Of a stretch of 30,842 nt of DNA, positions 1 through 8,200 are shown one piece after another. The stretch's first letter is position 1; each line of letters starts with the position of its first letter. Source of the DNA: Chara braunii (Eukaryota > Streptophyta > Charophyceae > Charales > Characeae); assembly GCA_003427395.1 (NCBI GenBank), contig BFEA01000638.1, forward strand, positions 571,158-601,999, written 5' to 3'. The position numbers were made by a program, and so were the translations under genes. The notes below the pieces were generated by a model. It did not search any database. It was not told the origin of the DNA and worked only from the letters and a program-made list of their open reading frames with translations.

Positions 1-93
1 TAGCCTGTTCCGAAACCCAGTTTTCGTGCCTGAATCTTAGGGCAGGTCGAAACAAATGAGGGCCTAAAAATAGCCCAGGGCCTAAGAATAGCA

Positions 94-151
94 CTCCGTT
101 TCAGGCTGGAAAAACTCTGGGTTAAAGACCCAGAAATAGGCTGAAACGGAG
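94..151. repeat. Nested inverted repeat (hairpin)
   Basis: The 11-mer CTCCGTTTCAG (94-104) is answered by its exact reverse complement at 141-151. Inside it a second stem, CTGGGT (117-122) against ACCCAG (128-133), closes a 5-nt loop. The surrounding 1-300 has no gene and is full of short G+C palindromes, possibly a remnant of a foldback element. No function is claimed. Confidence 0.7.
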
Positions 152-152
152 T

Positions 153-168
153 AGGGCCTGCAGGCCCT
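153..168. repeat. Perfect 16-bp palindrome
   Basis: AGGGCCTGCAGGCCCT is its own reverse complement. It lies one base after the preceding hairpin, so the two could form one cruciform-prone block. Confidence 0.8.
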
Positions 169-307
169 CGCTTTTCAGTTTTCAGGCTGAAACGACCGGG
201 GCCTGTAGCTCCTAAGTCTTAGGCTTTTGGGCTGAATGTCCGGGATGGGTCCTACAGGGCCCGTGTGGCTACGCAGTATGCCACAGTAACCCTGTGTATG
301 TAATATT

Positions 308-309
<2 letters not shown>

Positions 310-355
<46 letters not shown>

Positions 356-362
356 GTGTGTG
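310..362. repeat. (TG)n microsatellite
   Basis: About 50 bp of alternating TG, slightly interrupted at the 3' end. The next ~230 bp (363-594) shows no gene or notable structure. Confidence 0.95.
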
Positions 363-594
363 AGAGTGTACGTGTGTGCGACAGACCGAGGGTTGTTGCA
401 TTGGCAGATGCTATACAGGTTGCATAGGCTGCTGTAGCACCAGATGCATCCATACCAGCATGAGTGACCAGATGTAACAACTGTTGCTGTTGCGGCAGTA
501 GCTGCAGCAGCTGCCACATCTCAAAAACAATAAAATAAAATAATAATTTAAGAATAATAAAAATTACCATGTCAATCCTGTGACTTCCGTGGGT

Positions 595-1030
595 TTGGGG
601 ACAGTTGAGGGCAGTTAAGGACAATGAGGGGCGGTTTGGGGCGTTTAAAAAAAAAAAAAGGTTAGGGGCTGTTAGGGACAGTTAGAGACAGTTAGGGGCG
701 GTTAGGGACAGTTTGGGGCAGTTAGGGACAGTCAGGGGCGGTTATCGGCGGTTAGGGGAGGGTGGGTGACGAGCACGGGTGGTTACGGCCCTTTCGGGTG
801 GGTGCATACAATTATGGGTAGGTACGGGTGAGTACAGGTAAAGAAAACGTGGGTAGGGTAGGGTATGGGTGGTTAACAAACGGTTTGGGTTCAGGTGGCC
901 ATAGGTGGTTTTGAAAAAAATTGTTCATGGGTAGGTATGGCCGGTTACGTGCTGAAGAGGTTCAGGTAAGGTAGGTCTGGGTATACTTTTTTTTTTTTTT
1001 TAAGGTGGACCCAGGTATACAGTGGGTATG
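595..1030. repeat. G-rich degenerate short tandem repeat
   Basis: From about 595 to 760 a roughly 10-bp unit close to GTTAGGGACA / GTTAGGGGCG recurs more than a dozen times with drift, interrupted by an A-run at 647-659. From 760 to 1030 it grades into looser GGGTAGGTACGGGTGA-like text. All G-runs are on the plus strand, so quadruplex formation is possible. It resembles a telomere-like sequence in style but is not the TTTAGGG repeat. A poly-T run ends the block near 987-1002. Confidence 0.7.
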
Positions 1031-1439
1031 GGTGGTTGGCTTTCAAAGAGGGTGTGGTTAGGTCAGGTACAGGCATTCCTAAAAATCCCAGTTGCGAACT
1101 CGGAGATTATTAGGGCTCACATGAGGAACCCGGGCTCATATCTCTGTTCTTCTGGAGCCATGAGCCCCTCAGTCAGAAGGGTTTGTGGGCCGGACATCAC
1201 AGACGCTTCAGTTGCCCTCCAGAAAGACGTGCATACAAGGATTAGGCGAGGGTTGGTTCCAGAATTGCCCCCAGCGTCGTCCTTCCGGACATGAGTGATA
1301 CAGAGAAGATTGTCATAGCCCCTGCATAACAATGACACGAGTAAATCAAGAAATGGTCCAATTTTTGGGGTGGAAAAGAGAAAACAAAGAGTATTGGCAC
1401 ATGAGTGTGCTTCACAGGTGCTTTTCGTATTTGCTGCAG

Positions 1440-1469
1440 TCCCACAGGAGGATTTCTTCTTGTCTAATG
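1440..1469 (+). CDS. Candidate 30-nt exon, possibly of the LRR-like gene
   Basis: A pyrimidine-rich acceptor (ending TTTGCTGCAG at 1439) and a GTGAGA donor at 1470 bracket 30 nt. Two of the three frames are open (SHRRISSCLM or PQEDFFLSN). The phase-0 frame would join the exon at 2071 in frame. It is short and rests on splice-site appearance only. The flanking stretch 1031-1439 shows no other supportable gene; a 90-codon open frame at 1022-1294 is not recognised. Confidence 0.25.
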
Positions 1470-1524
1470 GTGAGACATATTGATATGGTAATGATCAACA
1501 TATGGATATGGTAATGATTAACAG

Positions 1525-1620
1525 GAGCTGCTGCTGTTGGTACAGATGAGGAAGATCATTATCATGATGGATTGCATCATGACGATGATGGTGATGATGA
1601 ATGCAATGACGATGATGTAA
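1525..1620. repeat. GAT/ATG-rich trinucleotide tract
   Basis: Imperfect GAT/GAC/CAT triplets. One frame reads Asp/His-rich (DEEDHYHDG...), and an acceptor-like AACAG precedes it at 1524. It could be a low-complexity exon piece or simple repeat; the two cannot be separated here. Confidence 0.5.
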
Positions 1621-1860
1621 ACTTATGATTTAACAATCGCAAAGATGGTGATGATTTTCTTTTCTTTTCCCGGGGCTTGTGAGCACGATGTACCAGACAA
1701 TGCTGAGCATGATGAATGTCGCTGTGGCATATCATGGCACACCCTTTGGTGGGGAGAGAGAAAGGAAAATTGAAACACAGACAGCAACTTGGTGTTGATG
1801 GAAAAGGTCCGATATCTGGAGGCCTGAGCAAGGTCATGTCATGAACCTCCTGGGTGTGTT

Positions 1861-1862
<2 letters not shown>

Positions 1863-1911
<49 letters not shown>
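1863..1911. repeat. (TG)n microsatellite
   Basis: About 49 bp of uninterrupted TG within a probable intron. Confidence 0.95.
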
Positions 1912-1912
<1 letters not shown>

Positions 1913-2004
1913 GTCATGTTCGCTATACACAACTCCACCAAATAAGCAAATAAGCATGACTGTGCCAGACTGTTTTGTCGGACTTTCAGTGACTCAGCAG
2001 GAGG

Positions 2005-2051
<47 letters not shown>
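2005..2051. repeat. (TG)n microsatellite just upstream of a 3' splice site
   Basis: About 47 bp of pure TG ending 19 nt before the predicted exon at 2071. In the transcript it would be a UG repeat next to the polypyrimidine tract. Confidence 0.95.
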
Positions 2052-2052
<1 letters not shown>

Positions 2053-2070
2053 CTGAAACCCTTTGTGCAG

Positions 2071-2133
2071 ATTCAAGTGGAACAGTTCTTGGCTGCTCTG
2101 TTAAGTGGAGACTGCAAATGTCTGCGCCACCTG
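2071..2133 (+). CDS. Exon of LRR-like gene (21 codons)
   Basis: The exon follows CCCTTTGTGCAG and ends before GTATGT, a canonical acceptor and donor pair. Its phase-0 frame is open for all 21 codons, begins IQVEQFLAALL and ends CKCLRHL. Spliced to the next candidate exon (4106), the junction reads CLRHL|DFSN, which matches the leucine-rich-repeat signature LxxLxxLDxSx. Introns on both sides contain long microsatellites. The upstream exons are not identified. Alternatives are a chance open frame between pseudo-splice sites; phase agreement over three exons argues against this. The protein family beyond 'LRR-like' is not recognised. Confidence 0.5.
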
Positions 2134-2454
2134 GTATGTAATAATATCATAAGACGTGTTCATCACAAACCAGTCAGTGGATATTTTATCCTTCACGCTG
2201 TCTTAGCTCTTGCGTCTTTCAAAGTTTGTTTGCGTGTTTGTTTTTGCAGTGTCCTAAGGGGAGGAGTCAGGTTGGACATAGGGGAGGAGGGACGGTGGGG
2301 AAGAGTCAGGGTTCAGGATGTGTGAGAGGAAGGGTGTGACTGAACAAGGGACATGGAGAAACACAGCTGAGCCTTGATTACCCCTTGTTTAGGGTGCTTG
2401 ATGGCCAGATAGCCGCTTTCTTTGTAGATTCCTCTGTGCTCCTGCCTTGCTGGG

Positions 2455-3075
2455 ACTGTATAGATCGACTTGAAACCACCCCTGAACTGTTGAAATATAG
2501 ACCTGAGTTCGAACTCTGCCGGATGAGTAAAATACCTGTGTTAGCCCCTGGGCAGCCCGGGCCGGGCAGGGACCGGGCCGGGTCCCGGGCAATCCCAGCG
2601 CATAATATTAAAAAAAAAGAAAAAAAAAAATCGGAAAAAAAAAATGTTGTGTAAAATTGCAATACAAAGTTACAAATGACTTTTGGCTGAGGGCCACCTC
2701 GAAATTCCTTGTTGATTTAAAGATAAAAATACATGAGAAAACATGAGTCCAGATGTACCCTTTTAACCCCTTTAGTCACTGTTTATACCCCCCACCCCCC
2801 CTGGATGACCCATCACCAAAACCGAAGTTAAGACCGGATTCTGACTGCTTAGGCCAAGTGCAGTCCTGGCCTGAAGTCTTTTTTGTTGGGGGGGGGATCC
2901 TTGCCTCTTTTTTTACCCGTCTGGTTTTGCCGGGCGGTTCCCCCTCTGCCCAACTGGCTCGGGCGTGCCTGGCCAGGGCGGGCGACGGTCCAACATAGTA
3001 AAATACTAGAATTCTGAATAACCCCGGGCCGGTCGGTTCGATGATGGTATCTCAAGGCCATCACCCTTCTTTAAA
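2455..3075 (+). mobile_element. tRNA-derived SINE copy, interrupted by a nested element
   Basis: Positions 2480-2530 (CCCTGAACTGTTGAAATATAG, then GAGTTCGAACTC) align with the tRNA-like head at 14286-14356. 3020-3066 (CCGGTCGGTTCGATGATGG...) aligns with that copy's body at 14393-14436. The GTTCGAA core resembles a pol III box B. Between these halves sits 461 bp absent from the other copy. The 3' side ends in a T-run followed by purine-rich sequence. The box A region is poorly preserved in this copy. Confidence 0.5.
2536..2996. mobile_element. Nested ~461-bp MITE-like insertion with 10-bp target duplication
   Basis: The segment is flanked by identical AGTAAAATAC copies (2526-2535 and 2997-3006) and is missing from the sister SINE at 14286. 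Its ends are G+C-rich and form an imperfect terminal inverted repeat: CTGTGTTAGCCCC at the left against ATGTTGGACCG read in reverse from the right. No transposase frame is visible, so it is non-autonomous. A 9-10 bp duplication would suit a Mutator-like element, but the superfamily is not proven. Confidence 0.5.
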
Positions 3076-3159
3076 AGGGAGGGGGAAAAAAGAAAAAAAA
3101 AACTGTAGTTGGAAGATTGCTTGCACCACTTGTTGCCATTTACGCAGAGAATAAGTCCA

Positions 3160-3560
3160 GGATGTCATGCAAATCTATAACCACACGATATATCTCACGG
3201 AATTAAAATCAAACTTCGTACGTAAATCGCGCCAGTCCCTTTTTCCACATCCGACCCGTAACTTCCGGCGAAAGAATTAGGTGGGTGTCGCGCGCGAGGC
3301 TCTTGAAATAAAAATCGCGGCGACATAGATTTTATCATATAGACAAGCCATGCATGAATACGCAAGCAGTCGCAAGGATGGCGTATTATGGGGTAACCAT
3401 AACCTGTCGAGGGCATTGGTCCCGCAAGGGGGACCCTCCGGGCCGCGTTACGCAGGATTTTGCAGGACTTGTCGTGTAGAGCATTGCAGCTCCGGTCGGT
3501 CGATTTCGAAAGACGACCAAATTGGTCGGCCCTTCGGCCCTCTTTTATCCTATTTGTTAC
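3160..3560. repeat. CpG-rich unassigned block with a dispersed-repeat segment
   Basis: No coding signal. The stretch ACGCAGGATTTTGCAGG...AGCATT at about 3449-3487 recurs in diverged form at 22246-22290, so part of this block belongs to a repeat family. A short hairpin GGTCCC...GGGACC lies near 3418-3435, and CGGCCCTTCGGCC near 3527. The identity of the family is unknown. Confidence 0.4.
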
Positions 3561-3731
3561 TTTAGTCCGTAGGTGTTAGTTCGAGGCAATGACAATTGGT
3601 GTTTACTTTTCTTTTCCTTTTTCAATCACGATTAACAATGCTGTAAACTTGTTCCAGCATCCCTTACATCAAAATGTACTCACTCTGCGCTTCGGCTCGT
3701 TAGGGCCTTGAGAACCTGAGACAACGGCATT

Positions 3732-3850
3732 GATTACTACCGTCTTCACCCGGATAGAACGCCCGGTAATTGTCGATGTATGTGGACTGGAAGTTGCCCC
3801 AAATACAGCTATAATGACCACGTGTTCTATTTGGATGAAAACTGTAGTCA
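3732..3850. repeat. Imperfect foldback (inverted repeat, arms ~50 bp)
   Basis: The left arm (about 3732-3785, containing GGATAGAACG) pairs with the reverse complement of the right arm (about 3800-3850, containing AAATAGAACA) at roughly two positions in three. Read outward, both arms translate to a similar string, TTVFxxIExxVIxxVxG. It may be a decayed inverted duplication or a foldback transposon. Confidence 0.5.
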
Positions 3851-3853
3851 GTC

Positions 3854-3919
3854 GGGAGGATTTACCACTGCTCCGCCCTTTTTGGGGGGAGGATGTACCA
3901 CTGCTACACCCCTGTTTTT
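3854..3919. repeat. Two-copy 33-bp tandem repeat
   Basis: GGGAGGATTTACCACTGCTC (3854) recurs as GGGAGGATGTACCACTGCTA (3887), directly beside the foldback. Confidence 0.75.
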
Positions 3920-4105
3920 TTTTCCTCAATGATTTCTTGAATTTTCTTCCCTTTTGAAAGCTCAAGTGTCAGAACTTTTCTTTTCACTTTCGAGTTTTCT
4001 GCTGTGGAGTTGGGCTTATTTTTCTGACCCCAACTATTTCAATCGTCCTTTAGTTGGTGTCAAGTTTTGACCGACTCGAGAGCGTCTGATTGTAAATTTC
4101 CACAG

Positions 4106-4170
4106 GATTTTTCCAATGCTGGTGGGATGACAGGATTGGCTAGCGCAGAATGGATGTCACGACAACCGAG
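4106..4170 (+). CDS. Exon of LRR-like gene (65 nt)
   Basis: Acceptor AAATTTCCACAG and donor GTGAGT delimit 65 nt. Only the phase-0 frame is open. It starts DFSNAGGMTGLASAEW, ends MSRQP and leaves two bases (AG). Joined to exon 2071-2133 it completes an LRR-like LRHLDFSN motif. The leftover AG plus the first C of exon 5284 gives Ser, keeping the frame. That single-frame openness and phase fit are the main evidence. The surrounding introns (2134-4105, 4171-5283) are repeat-laden. Confidence 0.55.
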
Positions 4171-4309
4171 GTGAGTTGGTAAATGGGCAACGATGACACG
4201 TGGCGCCCCTTTGAAATAAATTTAGAGGGACCAAAAAGGTGCATGCTCCGTGACATCGGTTAGAATTGGAATGATACAGAGAAGAAAAGTGTGGCCCTTG
4301 TGCAAGGAT

Positions 4310-4510
4310 TAAAAAAAAAAATTGAAAATGAAGAGGTAGCAAGAAGAAGAGAGAACTGAGAAGGATTGCAAGCAGTGTACAGGAGGAGGGAGGGGGGGGA
4401 AGAAGAAGAAGAAGAAGAAGAAGTGGATACAGAATGATTAGAAGAATGATTAGAAGAAGATGGAGAGAAGAAAAGACGAAGGAAGAAGGGGACAAGGAAG
4501 GAGGAAGAGG
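4310..4510. repeat. Purine-rich tract with (GAA)n core
   Basis: Some 200 bp are nearly all A and G on the plus strand, including about seven consecutive AGA/GAA units near 4400-4422. It lies within a predicted intron. Confidence 0.8.
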
Positions 4511-4626
4511 TGGTTCAATGTCTTGGTGATGGCAATCTAGAATTCTGTTCGAATTTCAAAATAAGAGGTAACCTTCTTTTCCTCTTTTCTTCTTGTGGGA
4601 TAGCCCCTACCATTATTGTGCCCATT

Positions 4627-4629
<3 letters not shown>

Positions 4630-4689
<60 letters not shown>

Positions 4690-4690
4690 N

Positions 4691-4752
<62 letters not shown>

Positions 4753-4770
4753 TGTGCGTGTGTGTGTGTG
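4630..4770. repeat. Compound (TC)n-(TG)n microsatellite with an ambiguous base
   Basis: About 105 bp of TC (one N at 4690) changes to TG at 4735. It sits in a predicted intron. Length is probably unreliable in the assembly. Confidence 0.95.
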
Positions 4771-4925
4771 GAGTGGCCTTGTCCACCCTTCCCCTTCATT
4801 TTAGTTGTCACACAACTCGCCTGTGCTTGGATGTAGTTATGCAAAATTTCTACACTGTGGGAGTAACCTTCTCCACTGTTGCCGTTCATTTTAGCTGTCA
4901 CACAGCGTTTCTGGGCTTGCAAACA
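4771..4925. repeat. Two-copy direct repeat, ~91-bp period
   Basis: GAGTGGCCTTGTCCACC...TTCATTTTAGTTGTCACACA recurs as GAGTAACCTTCTCCACT...TTCATTTTAGCTGTCACACA. Each copy carries an acceptor-like TTCATTTTAG, so the duplication also doubled a potential 3' splice site. Confidence 0.65.
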
Positions 4926-5024
4926 CTTTGGGTTGTGCTCATGTCCCGTGATATGAAGGTCCGGGGACTGTTTTCCCGGCAGCAAGGAAACCATTTAGTG
5001 TTCACCTTGCAGAAATTGCCCACT

Positions 5025-5280
5025 GTCATTTGATTTTTGCAAGATTTGCGTTCTGCGAATGGCGATCGATTTGTATTCTCTGGACAGTGTTCCAAGTACA
5101 GTTTGTGGGCTGATGAGATAACGGGTAGACCACGGTATTTCAATGTTCGGCTGCTTGTGATCCGCCATCATTTCATTTTTGCAAGGTTTGCATTTTTGCA
5201 AACAATGGTCAACATGTACGGATGTGGGCAGTAAGCTAACAGCAACAGACTGGTGTTTCGATGTTCTGGTGCTTTTGAAA
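5025..5280. repeat. Two-copy tandem repeat, ~140-bp period
   Basis: Copy 1 (about 5028-5160) contains CATTTGATTTTTGCAAGATTTGC and CGGTATTTCAATGTTCGGC. Copy 2 (about 5168-5280) contains CATTTCATTTTTGCAAGGTTTGC and TGGTGTTTCGATGTTCTGG. Copy 2 runs straight into the acceptor of exon 5284, so the intron's 3' end has been duplicated. Confidence 0.6.
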
Positions 5281-5283
5281 CAG

Positions 5284-5358
5284 CTTCCAGAAATTGGTTG
5301 ATCACCTCCGAGCTGAGCACCCAATTCTTCGCATATCCATCGACTCCCATGATATCAG
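5284..5358 (+). CDS. Exon of LRR-like gene (75 nt)
   Basis: Acceptor GGTGCTTTTGAAACAG and donor GTGAGT frame 75 nt. The frame offset by one base is open: FQKLVDHLRAEHPILRISI then DSHDI, with AG left over. The spacing of Leu/Ile residues (FQKLVDHL, HPILRISI) suits the end of an LRR or RNI-type repeat. The preceding exon leaves AG, so AG+C gives Ser and the frame continues. The leftover AG can join the candidate exon at 5508 (Arg) or the acidic exon at 6272/6278 (Ser). Confidence 0.55.
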
Positions 5359-5507
5359 GTGAGTGTGTGATCATGAATGCAGCCTTGGTCCCAGCCCCCG
5401 TCACAGTCCTCAGTTTCATTCCCAGTCCCGAGTCCCAGTCCCAGCCCCGAGTTCCTGTCCCAAGTTGCAGTAGGCTTTCTGGAAACAATGACTTTGCTCT
5501 CTGTCAG

Positions 5508-5637
5508 ATTCTCTTGCCGTCAGAGTAGCATGGGTGACGGTCAGCAGCCCGTAGTTGCTCGACTTTTGGCCAGCCGATTGCGTCGACCAGTTGGCTGGCT
5601 CCAGTGGAGGGGTCGCCGGTCCCCCATGACAGCCAAG
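5508..5637 (+). CDS. Possible alternative exon of the LRR-like gene
   Basis: It follows TTTGCTCTCTGTCAG. In the phase set by exon 5284 it stays open through GDGQQPVVARLLASRLRRP and on to the T-run near 5640. No strong donor is visible; GTAGTT at 5551 is the best of several weak ones. It may be an exon of another isoform or a chance frame in the intron. Confidence 0.2.
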
Positions 5638-5903
5638 TTTTTTTTTCTTTCTTTCTTTTTTTCAAGGACACGTTCTTTCGTTTGTAAAACTCTTTTAGAT
5701 CTGTTTCATGAACCTTGTATGCTGTGGTACTCCACTTCTACATAACCCTCACCTGACACCTGCCCAGATCCGCTGACTATTGCTCGAGTTGCTGTGGATA
5801 AAGCTTTTGCGAAGTTTTTTTTCCCCCATCGCCAATGATATCGAACAAATTTACATTTGAAATCTCAACAGTGAAATCTTTAGAAGGTCTTAAGGGTGAA
5901 TGA

Positions 5904-6149
5904 TCTCCTTGGTATCCCTGTCAACATCATGCAGCCCGATCCACATGTCCGGCTATTGAGGTTCGAAATCGCCGAATCAATTCATTACAGGGTTGGCCAA
6001 ATGAAAAAGTACGCCTTCGACAGTTCTTGTTGCGTCTTAATAGGCGTGTTTACCTGGCACGGCACAGGGTGGATGCGGTATTCAGCTTTAAGAACCCAAC
6101 ACTGTCATCTGGAGGGCAGTCAGTGTGTGCTCGTGACGCTTACGTATAG
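5904..6149 (+). CDS. Unrecognised open frame, possible exon from 5991
   Basis: An open frame between stops at 5901 and 6147 has protein-like composition after an acceptor-like TTCATTACAG (5990): WPNEKVRLRQFLL, then NRRVYLARHRVDAVFSF. It has no start codon, so it could only be an exon. A competing frame over the same bases is also open (5896-6171). The link to neighbouring exons is not established. Confidence 0.2.
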   Translation, partial: SPWYPCQHHAARSTCPAIEVRNRRINSLQGWPNEKVRLRQFLLRLNRRVYLARHRVDAVFSFKNPTLSSGGQSVCARDAYV

Positions 6150-6271
6150 ATTTCCTGCAAGTGAATTGTAATTTCATTTGAGTGCAGTGTTCTGCTGTGG
6201 CAGGGCTGCTCACTTTGTGCTGAAAAGTGTGTACCTTTGGACTCTGGGTTGTCTGTGTGCTGAACTCGCAG

Positions 6272-6962
6272 CTGCAGCGACTTGACACACATGACTAGCT
6301 CCCCTGTCAGCGATGAAGGGGGCAATTACGATGATTATGACAACAATGATGAAGAAGACCTGCTTCATATTTTTGGCAGCAGTGATATGAGTTTGGCGAC
6401 CTCTGAAGATGACGAGGACGACGACGAAGATGGAGAGGATGATGAGGAAGAGGATGATGAGGATGAGGACGACGACGATGATGAAGGAGGTAATGATGCT
6501 AGTGGTTATGCAAATGCTAGCAATCGACTAGACCATCGTAATAATCCCGAGGATGATGACGCAAGCGGGATGGAAGACCAGGCAGGATTCCTTCACGTCA
6601 ATCTTGGACGACTGTGTGATGAATATGACGAGGAATTTGACGAAGACAGTGACTATACCGTCTCTATGGAAAGCTCTAGTTCATCCGAAAGTGGGACGGC
6701 CTCCTCTAGTGAGACAGAGCCGTGGATGGTGGACGATGCCGGGGACGACGATGATGATACAGAGGGTGGTGCCACAAGTCTACGAGACGCAACTGATATA
6801 ATGGGAAGAACCCAGGCATGGTCCCGGACTCAGGATCATCAGTATTATGCCGGTCCAGCGGCACAACTCTTGCTTGCTGTCCCAGAGAGCGATATCTCCG
6901 ATAACGAAGATGGACCGCCAAACCAGCGGTCAAACGAGGGCGAAGGAGAAGACGGCTCCTGA
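6272..6962 (+). CDS. Highly acidic protein; probable last exon of LRR-like gene
   Basis: The best single open frame in the window. From the first ATG (6291) it gives 223 residues and a TGA at 6960-6962. Residues 39-65 are almost all Asp/Glu. Further acidic clusters lie near 86-90, 109-121 and 148-158, with a Ser-rich stretch (127-140) rich in likely CK2-type sites. No membrane segment or catalytic motif is visible. An in-frame stop at 6261 and AG acceptors at 6271 and 6277 suggest a terminal exon. Either acceptor is phase-compatible with exon 5284-5358 (AG+C = Ser). The result would be a leucine-rich domain followed by an acidic tail, an arrangement known in RanGAP and ANP32 proteins, though no specific similarity to them is seen. 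It could instead be a stand-alone gene starting at 6291, whose ATG context is weak. Confidence 0.6.
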
Positions 6963-7104
6963 CACTACACACAGCTACATTTCTTGTGCATCTGCTCAAC
7001 AGATATTCAACAAGGGGCAATTACCAACCTGCACGCTCTTCATCCCGATCTCTGCGAAGAAGCACTGATGCTGTGAACGTCTACCCTTACGGACAAAGTT
7101 ATGC

Positions 7105-7500
7105 CCCCAACTTTATGGCACATCATGTCTGTGGTAGGTCATGCTCCAGGGCACTGTGCATTCCCCTGAATGAGCAGAGCCATGTTAAGTGCTTGGTTGT
7201 CAGTCCACCTGCCAGTACCGCTCATGATGTCTGCAATCAGTTGCGTTCCGGGAGCACTGCACGGCGCTCTCGATGGCATGCACAATCCACTGAATGAGGA
7301 GAGCCATGTCAAGCGCCTGGTTGGCCGGTTATTTCAAGTCTGCCTGGCAGTACCCGCCATCATGTCTGCAATCGGTAGCGTTCCAGCAGTGCTGCGTAGC
7401 CCACTGGCGTGCACGATCCGCTCAACGAGCGGAGGCATGTTTCGCGCTTGGTTGGCTGGTTATTTCAATACTGCCTGTCATCATGGGGATGTTTGTGGGA
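7105..7500. repeat. Minisatellite, ~127-bp unit, about 3.3 copies
   Basis: Anchors GAGCCATGTTAAG (7177), GAGCCATGTCAAG (7301) and GAGGCATGTTTCG (7432) give periods of 124 and 131. CATGTCTGCAATC and TTCCRGNAGYACTG repeat between them, and a partial copy precedes the first. Open frames across it are attributed to the repeat rather than to a gene. 6963-7105 is probably the 3' UTR of the acidic gene. Confidence 0.75.
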
Positions 7501-8200
7501 TTGTAAAGTAGTGCCGATCTCTGCACCTTTTAACCTCTCCAAAGTGGCAGTCGTCCTCGACGCGCATGCCTCAAACCTCAAGTATGTCAATAATCCGACC
7601 CTGTTCCAGAAGTCTACATCATGCATGTGACCTTCAGTGCTCGGTCATCTGCTCATCCCAAGTATGTTGCGTATGATTGAGATGTTTATGAGAGCATCAA
7701 ACTGTCATGTCATTTGCATGCAATGATTTTTGTAATATCGTTGAGGCTGCAACTGTCTTTCCTCCAATTCTTTATGGTCAGTGCAATTCCACAGCCATCC
7801 AACCGCATCGAAAAGCCAACCGTCTTTGTCTTCTTCAATGGACTATGCATCACGCCAAGTCGTCCTCGTGATCAAAGGGGTCGTCTGACAGCCTTCATCC
7901 CAGGTCATATCGTAGTCGCTGGCCTTTGCTTATAGCTCTCTGTTTCTGTTAACGGTTGTCGGCAACTTGTCGCAGATGTTTGGTCGATCTGCTTAAGCTG
8001 GGAATATCCGCGTCTCCTACTTCATCGTCCTGGCCGCGGATTTCGTCCATCAGTTGAGGCAACCAACAACACCTTCTGAGCGTGCATAGCAGGTCTGCTA
8101 CCCTCTTTCCTGCCACAAGGAAGTCCCGTCATCTAGCTGATCTTCCACTTCCCTGAATTCTACTCGTTCTCATTGAAGTCTCCTCGAGCATTAATGGTGT
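7500..8200. other. No gene found
   Basis: Ordinary-complexity sequence with only short, unsupported open frames (for example 73 codons at 7714-7935). No clear repeat or RNA structure. Confidence 0.5.

Noticed and set aside
3195-3600. Ribosomal RNA fragment
   Set aside because: CpG-rich and hairpin-prone, but no conserved rRNA core sequence could be recognised.
4515-5033. Long open frames reading Ser-Leu, Arg-Glu or Cys-Val repeats
   Set aside because: They are translations of TC and TG microsatellites, which stay open in several frames on both strands.
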